Part shown: positions 47,888 through 61,980 of the stretch, piece after piece
Numbering within the stretch: the stretch's first letter is position 1
How the letters are laid out: each line of letters opens with the position of its first letter
From: Rhinopomastus cyanomelas
Taxonomy: Eukaryota; Chordata; Aves; Bucerotiformes; Rhinopomastidae
Direction of reading: 5' to 3'
DNA: 64,000 bases
Assembly: GCA_013400115.1 (NCBI GenBank)
Contig: VXBP01000353.1
Coordinates: forward strand, 123,139 to 187,138
The notes under the pieces: generated by a model
What the model saw: the letters and a program-made list of their open reading frames with translations, nothing else
Database searches by the model: none
What the model was told of the DNA's origin: nothing
Position numbers and translations under genes: made by a program

Positions 47888-47996
47888 CAGAATCACAGAA
47901 CATGAGGGATTGGAAGGGACCTCAAAAGATCATCTAGTCCAATCCTCCTGCCACAGCAGGACCACCTAGACCAAGTGGCAAAAGAACATATCCAGA
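47888..47996 (-). mobile_element. CR1 LINE 3' end
   Basis: CAGAATCACAGAACATGAGG, GGGACCTCAAAAGATCATCT and CCTGCCACAGCAGGACCACC, stopping at AACATATCCAGA. Confidence 0.93.
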
Positions 47997-50900
47997 AGCC
48001 TTTTTTTCCCACCCCTCTGTTTTTCAAGGCCTATTATCTCCATCTTAAGTCCTGTTTTAGCAACAAGTTCATATATTCAAAGATGAGAACTACATCAATT
48101 TTGGTCTAAATGGTTGAAAGCTCAGGGGATTTGCAGCTGTTTTAAGCATTTTAACGTGGTGTAAAGAGGAAAACAGAGCTGACACATGAAGCAAATAACA
48201 TTTAAGGTATATCTTTTAGGAATTTGTAATTTAGTAGCAGTAATTAATAGTTTTATTAATTAACAGTGGAGAAACAGGCACAAGATGAAAGTACCATATC
48301 TTGGGTGGGGTGTGAGGAAATACTTTTTACCAGAGTAAAATACTGCCTCAAAATTGTACAAAATTGTTTTCAGAGATGGTCTTCTTCTCATATAAAACTA
48401 ATTGTAAAAATGCAGTGATGAACCTGTCTATATGTATGGAAATTCTGAGGGTTAGCTGCCTGGAAAAAAAATTACAAACTCGCAGCATAAGAACCTGTGG
48501 TCTTGTTATCTCTCTTGGGAATTTTTTTGTGTGTGTGAAAAACCCTGCATTTGTATCTTTCCAGAGAGGTGCATTTTCCCAGCTATCTAGGCCTCACATA
48601 TTTTATTGATATCGTATCTTTACAGTGCGTTTTCCAGATTTGAACTGGAGCAGGGCTGAGTTCATTGAGTTCTAGCTGCTACAGTTTGATAGCAGTCATT
48701 CTCTTTTATTAGTTTATGTTCTAAGTAAAACAACTGATTCTTCATAGTTCCCTACACGATGCTAAGATATATCCTGGATGTATAAACAAGCAGCTTATTA
48801 GCGAGAATTTCAGAAAAAAGCTCTCATTGCTTTTGAAAATCTATTGATTTGGGTTGTTATGTAATGCAAAAACATCAAACTCCCCTTTTGTGTTAGGAGT
48901 GACTGGGAGGCAGGGCATTACAATGGGTTACATTTCTTAGTCTCTAAATACATGATTCACTTAGCAATTGAACATAACAGTTTCCCACTGAAAGGCACTT
49001 GAAACTTAGTATTTGGCATTCCTGTTTGCAGATCATCTGCTCCCTTTGTTGTCTTACTACTGATAGGCCTTGGTACTGTCCTGCCCAACTTCTGCTGATG
49101 TTGGAGTCCTCTATGACTAGGGTGTAACTTTCAAAAACAATTCCAACAGCGTTTAGCTTTTCATGCAAAGATACCAGCAATAAGTTGGTTCCAGGCCAGA
49201 GAAGGGGCTTCCTCTAGTCTTTAAATCAGCTGCAGTCTGTATCGTACTGTCTTTACTCAAATATATCTGGAGAAAATGAACACTACTATGTAATGGACTG
49301 CTACAGACTGCAGTGTTTTCTGTTCCTCACATGAGAGTTCATTTTTAACCAGGAATCCTTACAAGTGAATGACCCTATTGCTAGTAACAACCACTGTGTT
49401 AATAAAATCCTCAAATGACTCAACCTGGGTGTTCTTGCATCTTAGTATTGAAACACATATCCTTTAGAGTAACACTATAGTGGGATTATGTCAGGTTACC
49501 AAAGGAGTGTGTTTGAGCTGCAAATATCAGATTAAATGATGACTCTACTTTAAGAAACTGTAGTGCTTTTAGTTTTTTAATTAGAATCTTCAAACTTTTA
49601 AACTCATTTCTGTAAAGGTCAAATATAATCTTAATGGGCCTGTTGGCTTGTTGTCTACTACATGCTTTATTTGCTATGAATAAGATAAATGAGTTCTATT
49701 AATAAGAGACCAGCTGCTTCATGAATATTGTCTTTACTACAATGGAAACTATGATGCTGTGGTCACTGAACTTGCACAGATCTCCTGGGTCTTTGTGGGC
49801 AGAACTGCTATAGCAATTTGCAGTTTCCTGTAATAGTAAATAACTTTGTATTTATACTCTGTGAAAAATGCAGAGGACAATACAGCCCTTCTTTCGTCTG
49901 TATCATATGTAAAGCAGGGCTACATCTTGCCTTTCTGTTTTTTTCCTATAGTCTCAAAACTCTAAGTAGAAATAGATTTGGAATGCAGGAGAACTGGATA
50001 TCATGGATTCCCTTTGTTAAATCCTGTCTCCTGCTACTGTCACATCATGTAATCCCTGCTTGTCAAATCCCATTTTAAAAACCATTTTTATCCTTAATAT
50101 TGCTGCTAGAAGGCCATTCTAGAACATCGCTACTCTGAGGGTTGAGTAACTAATTAAAAATACATTTAATCTTGTAATTCAGCCTTGTTTATGCCTATTT
50201 TCCTTTCACTCAACATTTCAACTCTGTTGTTTACATGCATTTGCTTGGGGAATAATCACACCCTTTTGCTAGCCTGAACAAGCTGTCCTAATCTTTCCGT
50301 AGAGCTGCTCTGGTTTCTTGGTCATTTTAGTAACTCTTTTCTAAGCCTTTTTGAATTCTCTTTCAAATGTTCAGGAGACCAGAAGTAAAAGTAGGGGAAA
50401 CAAAAGTAGTGTAATTCATAGGTTTGATCTTTGCTCATTGCATTCTGTGAGAATATAAATCATTACATGAAATCTGTGTTTATGGCCTTCTTTTGACACT
50501 CTGGTTCTGTGGATTCCTCAAGTGTGTGATAAAAGGTGAAAAAGTCATGAGATCTTCTAAGCAGGAGCAATGAAAGAAATATTAAACTGAAGGAAAATAG
50601 CCTGACCTTCTTCCATATTAATATGAGATTGAAGTACTGTTGGGCACTAATCTAACCTCCCACTGGCACCGTGTGAAGTGCAAATAACTTTCATTAGGAA
50701 GAGAATATATTTCACAGCACGCTGTGAGCTCTGGGCTATGTTACAGTACAGTTTTTCAGATCAGTTGGAAGTTATCAACTTAAATAGGTTCCCTGTCCTG
50801 AATTATGCAAACCTGTATTTCACAGGACAGCAAAATGTTAAACAACAAGTTGTTGTGCTGGTGTTCTGCTTAGTATAATTCTGGCATGGGAAAACAGTAT

Positions 50901-51213
50901 GGAAATTCTGGGTCTTTGGAAGTCTTATCTTCTGTTAGCTTAATATTCAAAGCAGGACACCAGGTGCTGCAATACCTAGGTCATGTAGTTGGTTTTACTA
51001 GTGTTCTTACTTGAAGTTTTGCAGGTTGCTTACAGAAGACAAGTTTGCATGTCAGACGTGTGTTTAGTATCTGTTTGCAAGTGTATTCTTGTTCAATGAA
51101 AGATATTACACAAATGAAAGTAGGTATCACCAACAGAATTGTGTGTTAAAAGCCTTTAAGTCAAAGAAACATAAGAGACAGAAATAAGAAGCAGTGTATG
51201 ATTTTGCCAAGAA

Positions 51214-51266
51214 AGACTGGACCAGGTGGTCCTTGAGATCCCTTCCAACTTCATACTCTGTAGAAT
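51214..51266 (+). mobile_element. CR1-like 3' scrap
   Basis: ACTGGACCAGGTGGTCCTTG and AGATCCCTTCCAACTTCATA resemble a CR1 terminus without the octamer. Too short to assign further. Confidence 0.5.
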
Positions 51267-53025
51267 ATGGTTCTCTAGAATCCTATAAAATTAGAAGAAA
51301 AATAAGTATCAAATTTTTTTCCTTTTGTGTATTTCCTATAGGTCAGGATGCCTCAAGTATATTTTCATCTATCCTCCCCCACCTTTTCTTTTCCCTCTTT
51401 CCCTCCTTTTAATAAATGACAGTCTAGTGTTCTGTGTCTGTAATGCCTCCCTGCTGTGTGCTAGCAACCAAGCATTCCCAAATTTGGAGTGGAACTGCTA
51501 AATGTTCATTTCTCCAGTTATTCCTCCCTTCATTGTGTTTTAGGCAACTAACATTCAAGGCGACTGTGTTGTACCTTTTGCAGTTTCTCTGTATACATTC
51601 ACATCTAATAACAATACTGAACAATGACATTCCTCTTACTGGGTGTAAACTGCCATTGAAGCTTTGTATCATCTGCTACTGGTGACGAGCTGATTAGATC
51701 TAGTGTGATTTTCTTGCGTGGAGCTTTTTTTTTAAATACGTGGGTGTTTCAACCAGTGTAAGACAGATGCACTGACCTGATGCAGTTTGCCTTTGAAAAG
51801 CTTGTGTTGAGTTTTAGCCTATTCTTGAACAATTACTGAGCTTTTAATTGTTCTTTCCTTGAAACAGAGTTCTAAGTAATTGATTTTAAGGTTAACCTAA
51901 TGGAGCATTAATGTCAGATTATTATCTTTGTTTCTTAAACACAGGCATATGTTTGCAATGTTATGAGAGCAGACGTCTTGATTCTAGCAGTTTAAAATAC
52001 TTGCCTACCAAGTCTTGTGTTTTCACATGGTTTTGTTTTAGCGTTAAATTTTATATGTCCTATTACTGAGATTCTTTTCCTTATTTGTGTAACAGTGTGA
52101 TAATTTTTCACTTTAAAAATACTCATTCATATTATTTTTCTGCTTTTTTTCATACTGGTGGCATTATTGAAATTTGAGTCTGAATATTCATTTTAGTTTG
52201 GATCCTACTTTAATGTTTAGGCTGGTTTCTATGTCATCTTTACTGCTCACTGGTCACCTTTGCTTTGTGTTCCCTTTTGTTTTTTATAGATTAAAAGGCT
52301 TTTTCTCCTTACTTTCTAAATTCTAGTTTGATTTGTATTTGACTGCACTGTATGAGAGTTTTCTAAGTATTACCATGTTTATGAAAGTATCCTGAATTGG
52401 GCTGAAACTACCCAGGGACTGATGAAGGGATGCACAGGCTTGACCTTTGGCTGCAGGAGTGCAACAGTACCGTGCTGGTACATGACTTAGCTTTTGTGGT
52501 GTTGGAGTTCCACTGGTTTCTTATATCAAATCTGCTCATCTTAACTTTTTGAAATACATCAATATTCAGGTGTAAATGAATACTACCTGCCTCTTCATTA
52601 TCCAACTGCCCAGTCCACGATCCTTTGCTTACATCTCTCTGTCACTTCAGTATCTCTATATCACATATCTCTATCATTCAGTTTCCCTGGTTCCATTGTG
52701 GTTTTTGCAGTTCTAGCAACAGCATGCAAATTCAAGGCAATTTGTGTTGTACCTTTGCAGTTTCACATCTAAACTCCTTTTCCCTTGATTGATTAGAACT
52801 CAACTTTTCTGAAACATGTAACTCTTTAGTTGAGTTTCTTTCTTTCTCATACTCTTTTGTTTACTTTTAAAGGGAATGAGCATGTGATTGCTTGTGTTGT
52901 TTTGTCAGACTGGTTTTTGTCAAGTTACATAGTCATAAAACTTGTGACAGTCTAGGCCTGTCCCTCACTAAACAAACTCGGGTGGGAAGGAAGACTCACA
53001 GTGCATCAAGTGACTTGGGATCTGA

Positions 53026-53475
53026 GGCCTCACCTGGAGTACTGTGTTCAGTTTCTCAATACGAGAAGGATATTGAGGTGCTGGAGCAGGTCCAAAGAAT
53101 GGCAACATGGCTGGTGAAAGGTCTGGAGAACAAGCCTTCTGAGAAGCAGATGAAGGAGCCAGGGCTATGTAGATGGAAGAAATGGAGGCTGAGGGGAGAC
53201 CTTATTGCTGTCTACAACTACCTGAGAGGAGGTTGTCCTAACATGTGATAGGACAGGAAGAAATGGCCTCAAGTTGTTCCAGGGGAAGTTTAGGTTAGAC
53301 ATTATGAAAAACGTCTTTATTGAGAGGGTTGTCAGGCCTTTTAACAAGCTGGCCATGGAGGTGTTTAAAAGTTGTGTAGATACAAAGCTTAGGGACATGG
53401 CTTAGCAGTGGAATTGGTACAGTTAGGTTAATGGTTGGACTCGATGATCTTGAATGTCTTTCCCCACCTATGTAA
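53026..53475 (+). mobile_element. CR1 LINE fragment
   Basis: GAGGCCTCACCTGGAGTACT, the GCAGGTCCAAAGAATGGCAA block, GAGGGGAGACCTTATTGCTG, GGAAGAAATGGCCTCAAGTT and GGTTGGACTCGATGATCTTG. It accounts for the 118-codon plus-strand frame. Confidence 0.93.
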
Positions 53476-54147
53476 ATTCATTGTATTTCCCCCTGTACTT
53501 CAAAACTGTTGTAATGGGTGTTGAATATTGTCTACTGTCACACTAATTGTGCAGTAACTTTAAGTTCTCATGCCTCCTATTGTAGCACCTCATCTCTCCT
53601 CTCCTGTGAAGAGTGATTGAGCTTTCTGGTAGTTCTTCCAGAATTTCTGACCAAAGGATATTGCTGGAAAGCATCTGTCTGAGGCAGCATTTTGCTGTTG
53701 AACCTTAAGCTAAATACTGCTGAACAGATACATCGTCAGAGCTTTTTTCTAACTTGCAGACCTTATTTCTATCCCTTTCTAACCTGTAAGTGGTATTAGC
53801 ACATACTGCTATTTGCTCAGCTGTGTGCTCTACTGAATCAGGGAGCTAAGCTAATTGCTAATCTTTCCTGAATAATTTTCCACGTGTCCCAGTTTTCTCT
53901 ATGCAGCTGCAGAAGTGCTCATCCTGGTAGAGCGCAGGGGAACCTGGCAATGAAATAAATTGTGGAAGCTGGTTTGTAGGGGGAAAGAATAAGATCATTA
54001 TTCTTGTTTGATGGCAGCTTGATTGTGCATCAAACTATAGCAAAAGCTTATGTACAAGTTTCCAGTGGCAGCTAAGTCACGTTTGTCTTGTCTTCTGAAA
54101 TAATCTTGTTCTTTCAGAACCAAAGATTTGTGACTTCTGAGTTATGC

Positions 54148-55210
54148 TGTTGTCATGGATAGACTGTAGCTGGTTGCCAGGTGCCCACCCAGCCAATCTC
54201 TTGCTCAGCAGGACACAAAAAAGTAAGATTAAAAGCTCATGAGCTGAGATAAGGACAGGAAGATCTCTTACCAATTACTGTCATAGGCAAAGCAGACTGG
54301 ACTAGGGGGAATTAATTTAGTTTATTACCAGTTAATAATACAGTAGAACCATGAAGAATAAAAAAACAACCAAAACCACCTTTCCCCCTGCCTTCCATTC
54401 AGCCTAGCCTCAATTTCACTCCTAACTCTTCTACCTCTTCCTCCTGAGGAGCAGAGGTGGGATGGAGACTGGGTACTGTGGTCAGCCCATAACACTTCAT
54501 CTCTGCCATTCCTTCCTTGCCATTGCCTTGCCACTGTTCCAGTGTGGGGTCACTCCCACAAGGTAGACTCCTTCACTAAATGATCTGGCATAGGCTGTTT
54601 CCAAAGAGTATAGTCCTACAAGAACAGACTTCTTTGGTTTGGGTTCCACATATGCCACAGCTTCTGCCAGGAAACCTGCATCTGTGTGTGTGTTCATCTT
54701 CATAGTTTGCAGTTCCTGCCAGGGGCCTGCTGGCAGGAGAGAGCATGGGCTTTCAAAGATTACGGTTTCCTTCAGAGCTCATCTGCCTGGAGTCCTCCAT
54801 GAACTTCAGTGTGGTTGTCTGTTTCATCTGTTCCATCGTGGTCCATCTAGGGCAGCAGGTAGATGACATTCATCTCTCCAGTCTGCAGGGGAATCTCTGG
54901 TTCAGCACCTGGAGCACCTTCTACCTCTCCTTGTGACTGCAGGGGTGTTTCTCTCACATTTTCTCACTCCTATCTCCCAGCTGCTGCACAGTGGTTTCCA
55001 ACCTTTCTTAAAACTGTTTCCACAGTGGTGCCACCAAGTTCAGTGATGGGCTTAGCTTTGGGCAGCAGTGGGTCTGAATTGAAGCCAGCTGGAACAGTCT
55101 GCGGCCAATACACTGTCAGCTACTTCCGTCTTCTCACATAAGCCACCCCTGCAGCCCTCCCACACTACCAAAACCTTCCCAGATGTACCCAATACAGCTC
55201 TTCCCAAGTA
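54148..55210 (-). mobile_element. Avian endogenous-retrovirus repeat, degenerate
   Basis: This segment matches, from memory, a widespread avian retrovirus-derived interspersed repeat in minus orientation. Recognisable blocks are the GTAGCTGGTTGCCAGGTGCC start, the TTTAGTTTATTACC stretch, CATAACACTTCATCTCTGCC, CAGGGGAATCTCTG, the GTTTCTCTCACAT/CTCACTCC block, and the GAAGCCACCCCTGCAGCCC to ACCCAATACAGC end. The middle is shorter than in the copies I recall, so it has lost material. There is no intact gag, pol or env frame, and I cannot fix the exact family or say whether it is a solo LTR. Both edges are approximate. Confidence 0.72.
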
Positions 55211-56610
55211 CATCTGTCTTTGGAAGAGACACCTTTTGGTTCCTCTTCTAACAAGTAGCTGCATCCCAAAATTTGATTACTGTTTGAGAGTCATTTTGTT
55301 GTTGAGAAGTGAATTTATAAAAGGAAGGGAACAAGAGAATGAGTGATTTAAAAGCTGCTAAGGCTTGTAAATCTTTCATGATAAATCTGGGATGAGATAG
55401 GCACTCAGCTAACTAGTTTACTTTCTATTAAGGTTATAATTTTTTTATTATGGCGTTTTTGCAAAAATTACAAGGGCAGGAATATGGTTACTTGTAGAAA
55501 ATTATCAAACATAAAAAATTAGTCTTGATTCTTTTACCCCACGTCCACACCTTTGCCCCTGTCTCACTGCCATGCAGAAAAAGTGCAAATTCTTTGTAAA
55601 ACACACGGTATGTGGGGTAGGATTTCATAGTAAAGACATTTTCTTTTTAAGTCAACCACGATTCGTGATCACTAATTGGAAGTGCACAAGAAGGAGTAAC
55701 TGTATGAATTTTAACATTACTCTCTGCTATAATAGTTTGATTCATTTCAAAAGGTGGCCAAATGCCAGTGTAAATGTGTGCAGATCAGTTCTTAGAAGCT
55801 GCAGTTCTTAAGACTAGGTAATATGTAAATGAAGAACAGGCAGTCTTGTGGTGCTGTGTGCTGGGATTCAAAAGCCTTCCTGCAATGCCAGCATGAACGT
55901 AGTGACTGCGCCTTTCAGAAAGCTTCATTTAACTTTAAGCTCATTCCTTACATCTTCTCACCCTTTTCTGTCCAAATTTGCCTTTAATCTTTTGTTTACA
56001 AATGAGGAGGAGGAGTGGAAGGAGTAAGAACATAGGAACTCAGCTGGCTTGGGATTTACTGTTTGTATAAGCTGTTGTTTCAAATCCATGAATGTTATAG
56101 AGATGTGATTATTTTCCCTCTAAGGCTGAAATGTCTTATAAGTTGCAGGAAGCATTGCGGGAGGATCTCACTGCTTTTTAAAAACAGATTGCTCCAGGCC
56201 TGAGGTTATCCATTTAAAAACTTGTTCCTTTCTTGGACCTTTTCATGTCAGCCACTACCACTACCATTAAAACAAGCTGTATACTGATACCTGAAGAAAA
56301 AAATTCCATGTCCCTCTTGTGAATTACTAGTTAACCTACATCTACAGGGAAGCTAGAGAGCAATGGAGCTTTGGGAAACTTGGAAATGAATAAAACCTGA
56401 GCTTTACTGTAGTAGAAGTAAAATCTTGTTACTCTGGACAAAAGCAGAAATTGTGAGGACATTTGAGAGACGTGTATGTAAAAATGCACTTCTTCATTTG
56501 AATTGTCAAATGATCTAATGGCTTCTTAATAACTAAAGTACGTATTATAAGCTAAACATATTTCTTCACTCTGCATGCCCAGAGGTGCTTTTGTGAATCT
56601 TGTCCAGTGA

Positions 56611-56945
56611 TATGAAGGGTGACCTCATTAATGTGTATAAATATGGAGGGGGTGGGTGTCAGGATGATGGAACCAGGCTCTTCTTGGTGGCATCTAATGA
56701 TAAGACAAGGGGCAATGGGTGTGAGCTGGAATACAGGAGGTTCTACATGAATATGAGAAGGAACTGCTTCACAGTAAGGGTGACAGAGCACTGGAAGGGG
56801 CTGCCCAGGGGCTTGTGGAGTCTCCTCCTCTGGAGACGTTTAAAGCCTGCCTGGACATGTACCTGTGTGACGTGATCCTGCTGTTGCAGGGGAATTGGAC
56901 TAGATGATATTTCAAGGCCCTTTCCAATCCCTAATGTTCTATGAT
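56611..56945 (+). mobile_element. CR1 LINE 3' fragment
   Basis: GGTGACCTCATTAATGTGTA, GGGTGTCAGGATGATGGAAC, GAGCACTGGAAGGGGCTGCC and CCTTTCCAATCCCTAATGTT; terminus shortened to TTCTATGATA. Confidence 0.94.
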
Positions 56946-57908
56946 ATGTGTTATTCACATAAAAAACTTACTAAGTCAGTGTTCAAGAGTGCCTTTTGCA
57001 GTATCCTGTGGGTTGGATTCTTCTGTTTTGCTTTGAGGAGCCAGGTAGTGGAGACCATGCAGAAATCCAGTAGTTCAAAACAGACTCAAGGAAAAGAATC
57101 ATGGATTTTCATTGGTAACTGATCTGGTTAAACAGGACTTGGTTTAACCCACAACAAAGTATGTTCAACATATTATTTACTAAGCCTGCTAGCCATGCTA
57201 GGAAAAAATACTTTGGTTTTGTAAGCACCATGAATGCTCGAAGAGATTTGTTTTTATTTATAAAACTCAGTTTAGGAATTACTTACAGGCTTTATTTTGC
57301 AGATTGGGTGTTAGGATGTATTACCTTTACTTTAATAAATTTGTTAGTGTAGTTCAGTACAACTGAGGTGACAAGGAAGTCAATGCACTTTAGCTTCTCA
57401 GCACAGATTCTTCCTGACAACTGCCTGTGCTTTGCTCTAGTGTTTAGAGGGAATCCTCTTGCTCTTTTTTTTTGTTTGTAAAAAGCATGATGAGACTTCT
57501 GTGCTGAAAAACTTGCTTTTCGTTTTCGAGAGTTCAAAATAAAATTGTTAGAATCACAGCAAATGTCACTCTTTATTGTCCTTTATTGTAATCTGGCAAC
57601 ATTCACTTTTCTGTTGAGTGTGTGGCAGGTCTACAGCCCAGTTAACACTGACTGTGAAAAGTAGTTGTTTGGTTGGTGGAGGAAGAAGATGATTTCTTTT
57701 AATAAGCTGACATGGGCTTGCAGACTGACAGATGTCAGAAATGTGTGAACTCTGCAAGTTTTAAGTTGAAAAGTTTTGTGCATATTGGGTGTATTTGCTG
57801 CATTTATGGGTAGCGAGTCAAGTCCTTTTGCTTGTTTTCAGGAGAATGCTGATAAAATGTGAAGGATCAGAGAAATCACTTTGAACATATGAAAAACATG
57901 TGGAAATT

Positions 57909-58300
57909 GTAGAATGCTTTGGGTTGGAAGGGATCTTAAGTTGACTAGATGACATGTTTTCCTGGAATGAGCAGGGACTTCTTTGACTAGACCAGGTTGC
58001 CCAGTGCCCTGTCTGACCTGACATATGAGGCATGTACCACCACCATGTGCTGTTGTCTCACCACCCTCATTGTCTACCTTACATCTAGTCTAACGTTTTT
58101 CAGTTTAAAACTGTTACCCTCTGCGCAACAGGTCTTGCCAAAAGTACTCTCTCCATCTTTCCTGTAGACTCTCTTTGAGTACTGAAAGGCCACAGTGAAA
58201 TCTTTCCAGAGCCTTCTGTTGTCCAGGCTGAACAACCTCAAATCCCTCAGCCTGTCATCATAGTAGAGGTGCTCCATCCCTCTGATGGATCATTCAGAGA
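57909..58300 (-). mobile_element. CR1 LINE fragment, diverged
   Basis: GGGTTGGAAGGGATCTTAAG, GACTAGACCAGGTTGCCCAG, CAGGCTGAACAACCTCAAAT and CTCAGCCTGTCATCATAG in reverse-complement order of an older CR1. Confidence 0.85.
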
Positions 58301-58774
58301 ACTTCAGATTCAGGTTAGAAATATTCAACTGTGAAGTTAGTAAGATGTTTCCTTAAGATTATGATGGACACTTCATTGCTGGAGACTGTAAACAGTTTAA
58401 ATATTTCTACCACCCCCTCCTCTTCCCCCCCGATGCAGTTTTGATTACTTATACCTAAAACTTCAAGTCCTAAAACTCCTATTCAGTAGTAGCTGGTCTT
58501 GTAGGATCACACTGCAGAAACAAATACTTTCAATCTGCCTTCAGGTCTTCCAGAAGTGGAATTTACATGTGGAACTTTGAAATTTGGGAACAATACATCT
58601 TTAGGATAGTTTAGGGCTTAATGTTTGTCATGTTTTAAATGTTTTCAAGTGAGGTCTCACATGGTTTCTTCTGTTATACTTCTTACTTTGGTGTCATTAT
58701 GTGAATTGAAATGGAAATGTTATGCTGTAATTAGTGTCTTGTTAGGGGGTGGTTGGTGTGTATTTTTCATGCTG

Positions 58775-58830
58775 CTGGGTTTTGGTTTGTTTGGTTATTA
58801 TTTGTGGTCGTTTGGTTTGGTTTGGTTTTT
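58775..58830. repeat. TTTGG-rich simple repeat in intron 1
   Basis: Low-complexity run of TTTGG and GGTTTG units on the plus strand, with three clean tandem units near 58,810-58,828. Confidence 0.8.
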
Positions 58831-59754
58831 CCTTCTTTTCCCCTTACTTTTGAATACTACTTCAGCATTTATAGATGATGCATTGCAAATAGGCATTGAA
58901 ACAAAGCCAAACAGTCAAAGATGGTAATGCTACCTTTATTTCCATATATACAGACACTAAATACATATGTTCAGGTCAAGTTACTGTGCTACAGGTATGT
59001 AAAGACAGCAAAACTAACACCACTGAAAATGTGTGAGAATGGTGGTGCTGTGAGCTTATCTTTGTTCGCCTGGTGAGATATAGATTGTCTGAAGTACTTC
59101 AAACGTTAAAATTCTCATAGTTCCTGTACTTACATTATTTTGTCATTTGCTGTGATGACTGGTTTAAGATGGATACAGTCACTTAAAACACAGAAGTGTG
59201 GCTTCAAGGAGATTCTTGCAGGCATAGGTGTAAGGCTTGGCAACAAACTTAATGAGGTTTTCTCACAAATATAGTCAGTGCAGTTGTCTTTTTGCAGTGT
59301 GAGCATAGAGCTGCTGCATCTTCCTGCTGTTTGGGATCATAAGGTCAAATGAGAAATCCAAAATATTTCATTTTATGAAGAGGGGTGTAGGCACAGCAGT
59401 ACATTTCCTGTTTACACAGCCAAATCTTCTTTGTGCGCTGAGAGATTTCCTGCTACACTTGTGCAGGAATTTTGAGTTTGCACTTTGAGCTTGTATTGCT
59501 TAGCTTGTGAAAGGCAGAGGCTACTGCACCCCTAGCCCCTGTGACACAACTCATTTTCCCAGGGAGAGGGGAACTGAGATGATGTTCATCTAAATCTTAG
59601 CATGTTTTGTTTATCCTTAGATTGCAGGATTGAGGCTGAACACATTAAGTCATTTGTTAAGTGCTGGTTTGTTCAGGTTTCATTGTTCAGGGCCCATGGG
59701 TTTATGTACATCCAGTTTACTCAAATGATCCCTTACTCATTGTCCTCACCAACT

Positions 59755-60154
59755 ACTTCCCTTATGAGGAAAGGCTAAGGGAGCTGGGTCTCTTGAGCTT
59801 GGAGAGATGAAGACTGAGGGGTGACCTCATTAATGTCTATAAATATTTGAGGGGTGGGTGTCAGGAGGATGGAACCAGGCTCTTCTCAGTGTCATCTAAT
59901 TATATGACAAGGGACAATGGGTGTAAACTGGAACATAGGAGGTTCCACATCAATATGACAAGAAACTTCTTCACAGTGAGGATGACAGAGCACTGGAACA
60001 GGCTGCCCAAGGGGGTTGTGGAGTCTCCTTCAATGGACACATTTAAGACCCTCCTGGATGTGTTCCTGTGTGACTTGGTCTAGGTGATTCTGCTGTGTCA
60101 GGGGGATTGGACTAGATGATCTTTTGAGGTCCCTTCCAATCCCGAATGTTCTAA
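59755..60154 (+). mobile_element. CR1 LINE 3' fragment
   Basis: CTTATGAGGAAAGGCTAAGG, GGTGACCTCATTAATGTCTA, GGTTCCACATCAATATGACA, CTGCCCAAGGGGGTTGTGG and CCCTTCCAATCCCGAATG. Well preserved. Confidence 0.95.
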
Positions 60155-61603
60155 GAACTGTGACACATATATCTCTGGTCTAAGTAAATTTAAGCCACAG
60201 ATCCACTCATTTCCTTTGGTTTCATACAAACTGAAGAACTTATGATGTTCTTACTGTTCTTGTACAGTACTGATAACTGTACATAATAGGAATTTTTTCT
60301 GTTTAGTGCCTTCTCCTTGAAGTTCAAAATGGTTAAAAATGTGAATATTCTTTTTTTAAGTAGGTTGCCACTGGATAGTGATTCTTTTTTTTTCTTTATT
60401 TGTTTTACTCTTTTCTTTTCTTTTAATACAACATATCCCAAATCTCCCTGGGAAAGGTAATCAAGTTAAATTTAGAAAACTAATGTTGCAAATCACATCT
60501 TTTTTTTCAACAACTTTCTGAGGGTTTCCAAGTTTTTTTGTCAGTAAAATGTGCATTATGCTGTCACAATTCTCGTTGTGGCTGACACTCGAGAGCCTCT
60601 TCTGTGAGAAGCTATCATTTTCAGTAGCCTGGACACTTTAATACTATTTCACAATAAGAAAACTACTTTCATGCCTACTTTTGATGCTTTTCTGGAGGAG
60701 TCGTTATGAAGCACTGAGTAATGTGTTGCTGGATTAAGCCTCCATCCTGCAGTTCTTTCTTGAATGCTTAATATTCTCAATGGAATTTCATGATACTTTG
60801 AGAAATGCTTTTTCTCTTGTCCTTTTGTAAACGAAAATGGCAGTTAAACAACAATGGAATGAAAAACAAGACAGTATTGTTGCTAGTGAGCACTAGTGGG
60901 TTGGGGAGTGATGCTTTAAAGGCTTAATTTTTATTTTTTTCCCTTTGTTTCTTTTATTCGTTTTTAAACAGATTAATTGATCCAAGTCTTGATTATTTCA
61001 TTATTTTTTTTTTAAATATTTGGTTTTGATTTTTTTTTACCCCTTTGTGGGTTACGCTGGAGGGACTGAGTGGAGTAAATAGGGACAGGACTATGAAATT
61101 CTCTACAAGTGGGAGTTGAAGTTTGTATGTATGAAATCCCACGTCTGGATTCTTGGCAGATACAAGAATTAGACTGGTTGAATGCCAAATTCTTGCTTTT
61201 TTTCTTCTCTCAGTTGTCCCACAGTAAAATAAAGCCTGTGGTTTTGGAGGATTTATCTTCTTTAACTTCTGCCTGTCTTTGCCTAAATAGTAATTGTGTC
61301 TGCCCTGTCTTTTAGTATACAGTTGCAGGTGTTGAGTAATTTAAGTGGCAGTTCATTTAACTTCTGTCTCAGTTTCTAGAGAAACTCAACCTTAGTTTAA
61401 TGAAACAGGATTATAAATATGTTAAATACTTGTTTTAAAAAGTCTGAATTTGTTTGATTTAGGTACATAAAAAATGCTTTTTTGTGTGGGAAGAGAATTT
61501 TAAAAGAGATTATTAGTCCTTTTAAAATAAAATAACATAGAATGAGTTTAGCTTTTTTTTGTCTGAAGCTGGATAGATTATTCAAATAATACTTAGTGCA
61601 GTA

Positions 61604-61700
61604 GAAGGATGCGTGTCAGGAGGTTGGAACCAGGCTCTGCTCATTGTCATCTGATGATAGGACAAGGGACACTGGGTGTAAGCTGGAACATAAGAGGTTC
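61604..61700 (+). mobile_element. CR1 LINE fragment missing its 3' end
   Basis: GCGTGTCAGGAGGTTGGAAC, GATAGGACAAGGGACACTGG and AAGCTGGAACATAAGAGGTT match CR1, then the similarity stops at 61,700 instead of running on to the terminus. Confidence 0.88.
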
Positions 61701-61980
61701 AGATCAATTATGTTATCAGATAAATTATGTTATCTGCTTTGTGCTTTCTTTCTCTCATGAGCCTTTGTATTTTTTACTGTTGCTGACCGTTGAGTTGAAC
61801 TGGTTACAGTGATTCCATGATTTTTCTAGATTATCACAGGTAATGTAGATGTAATTTCATCACCTTGTGGATGTCAATTTGTTTAGGTTTTTCCCTATGC
61901 ACATTAGTGTGTGCTTCCTGAATTTCATCTGTCTTCTTACTTCCCTGACATTTAAGGTTGAAAGACCTTTCTGCTGTTTT

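Noticed and set aside
52892..53248. 118-codon open frame
   Set aside because: Most of it is the CR1 copy at 53,026-53,475, matching degenerate CR1 3' sequence rather than a host gene.
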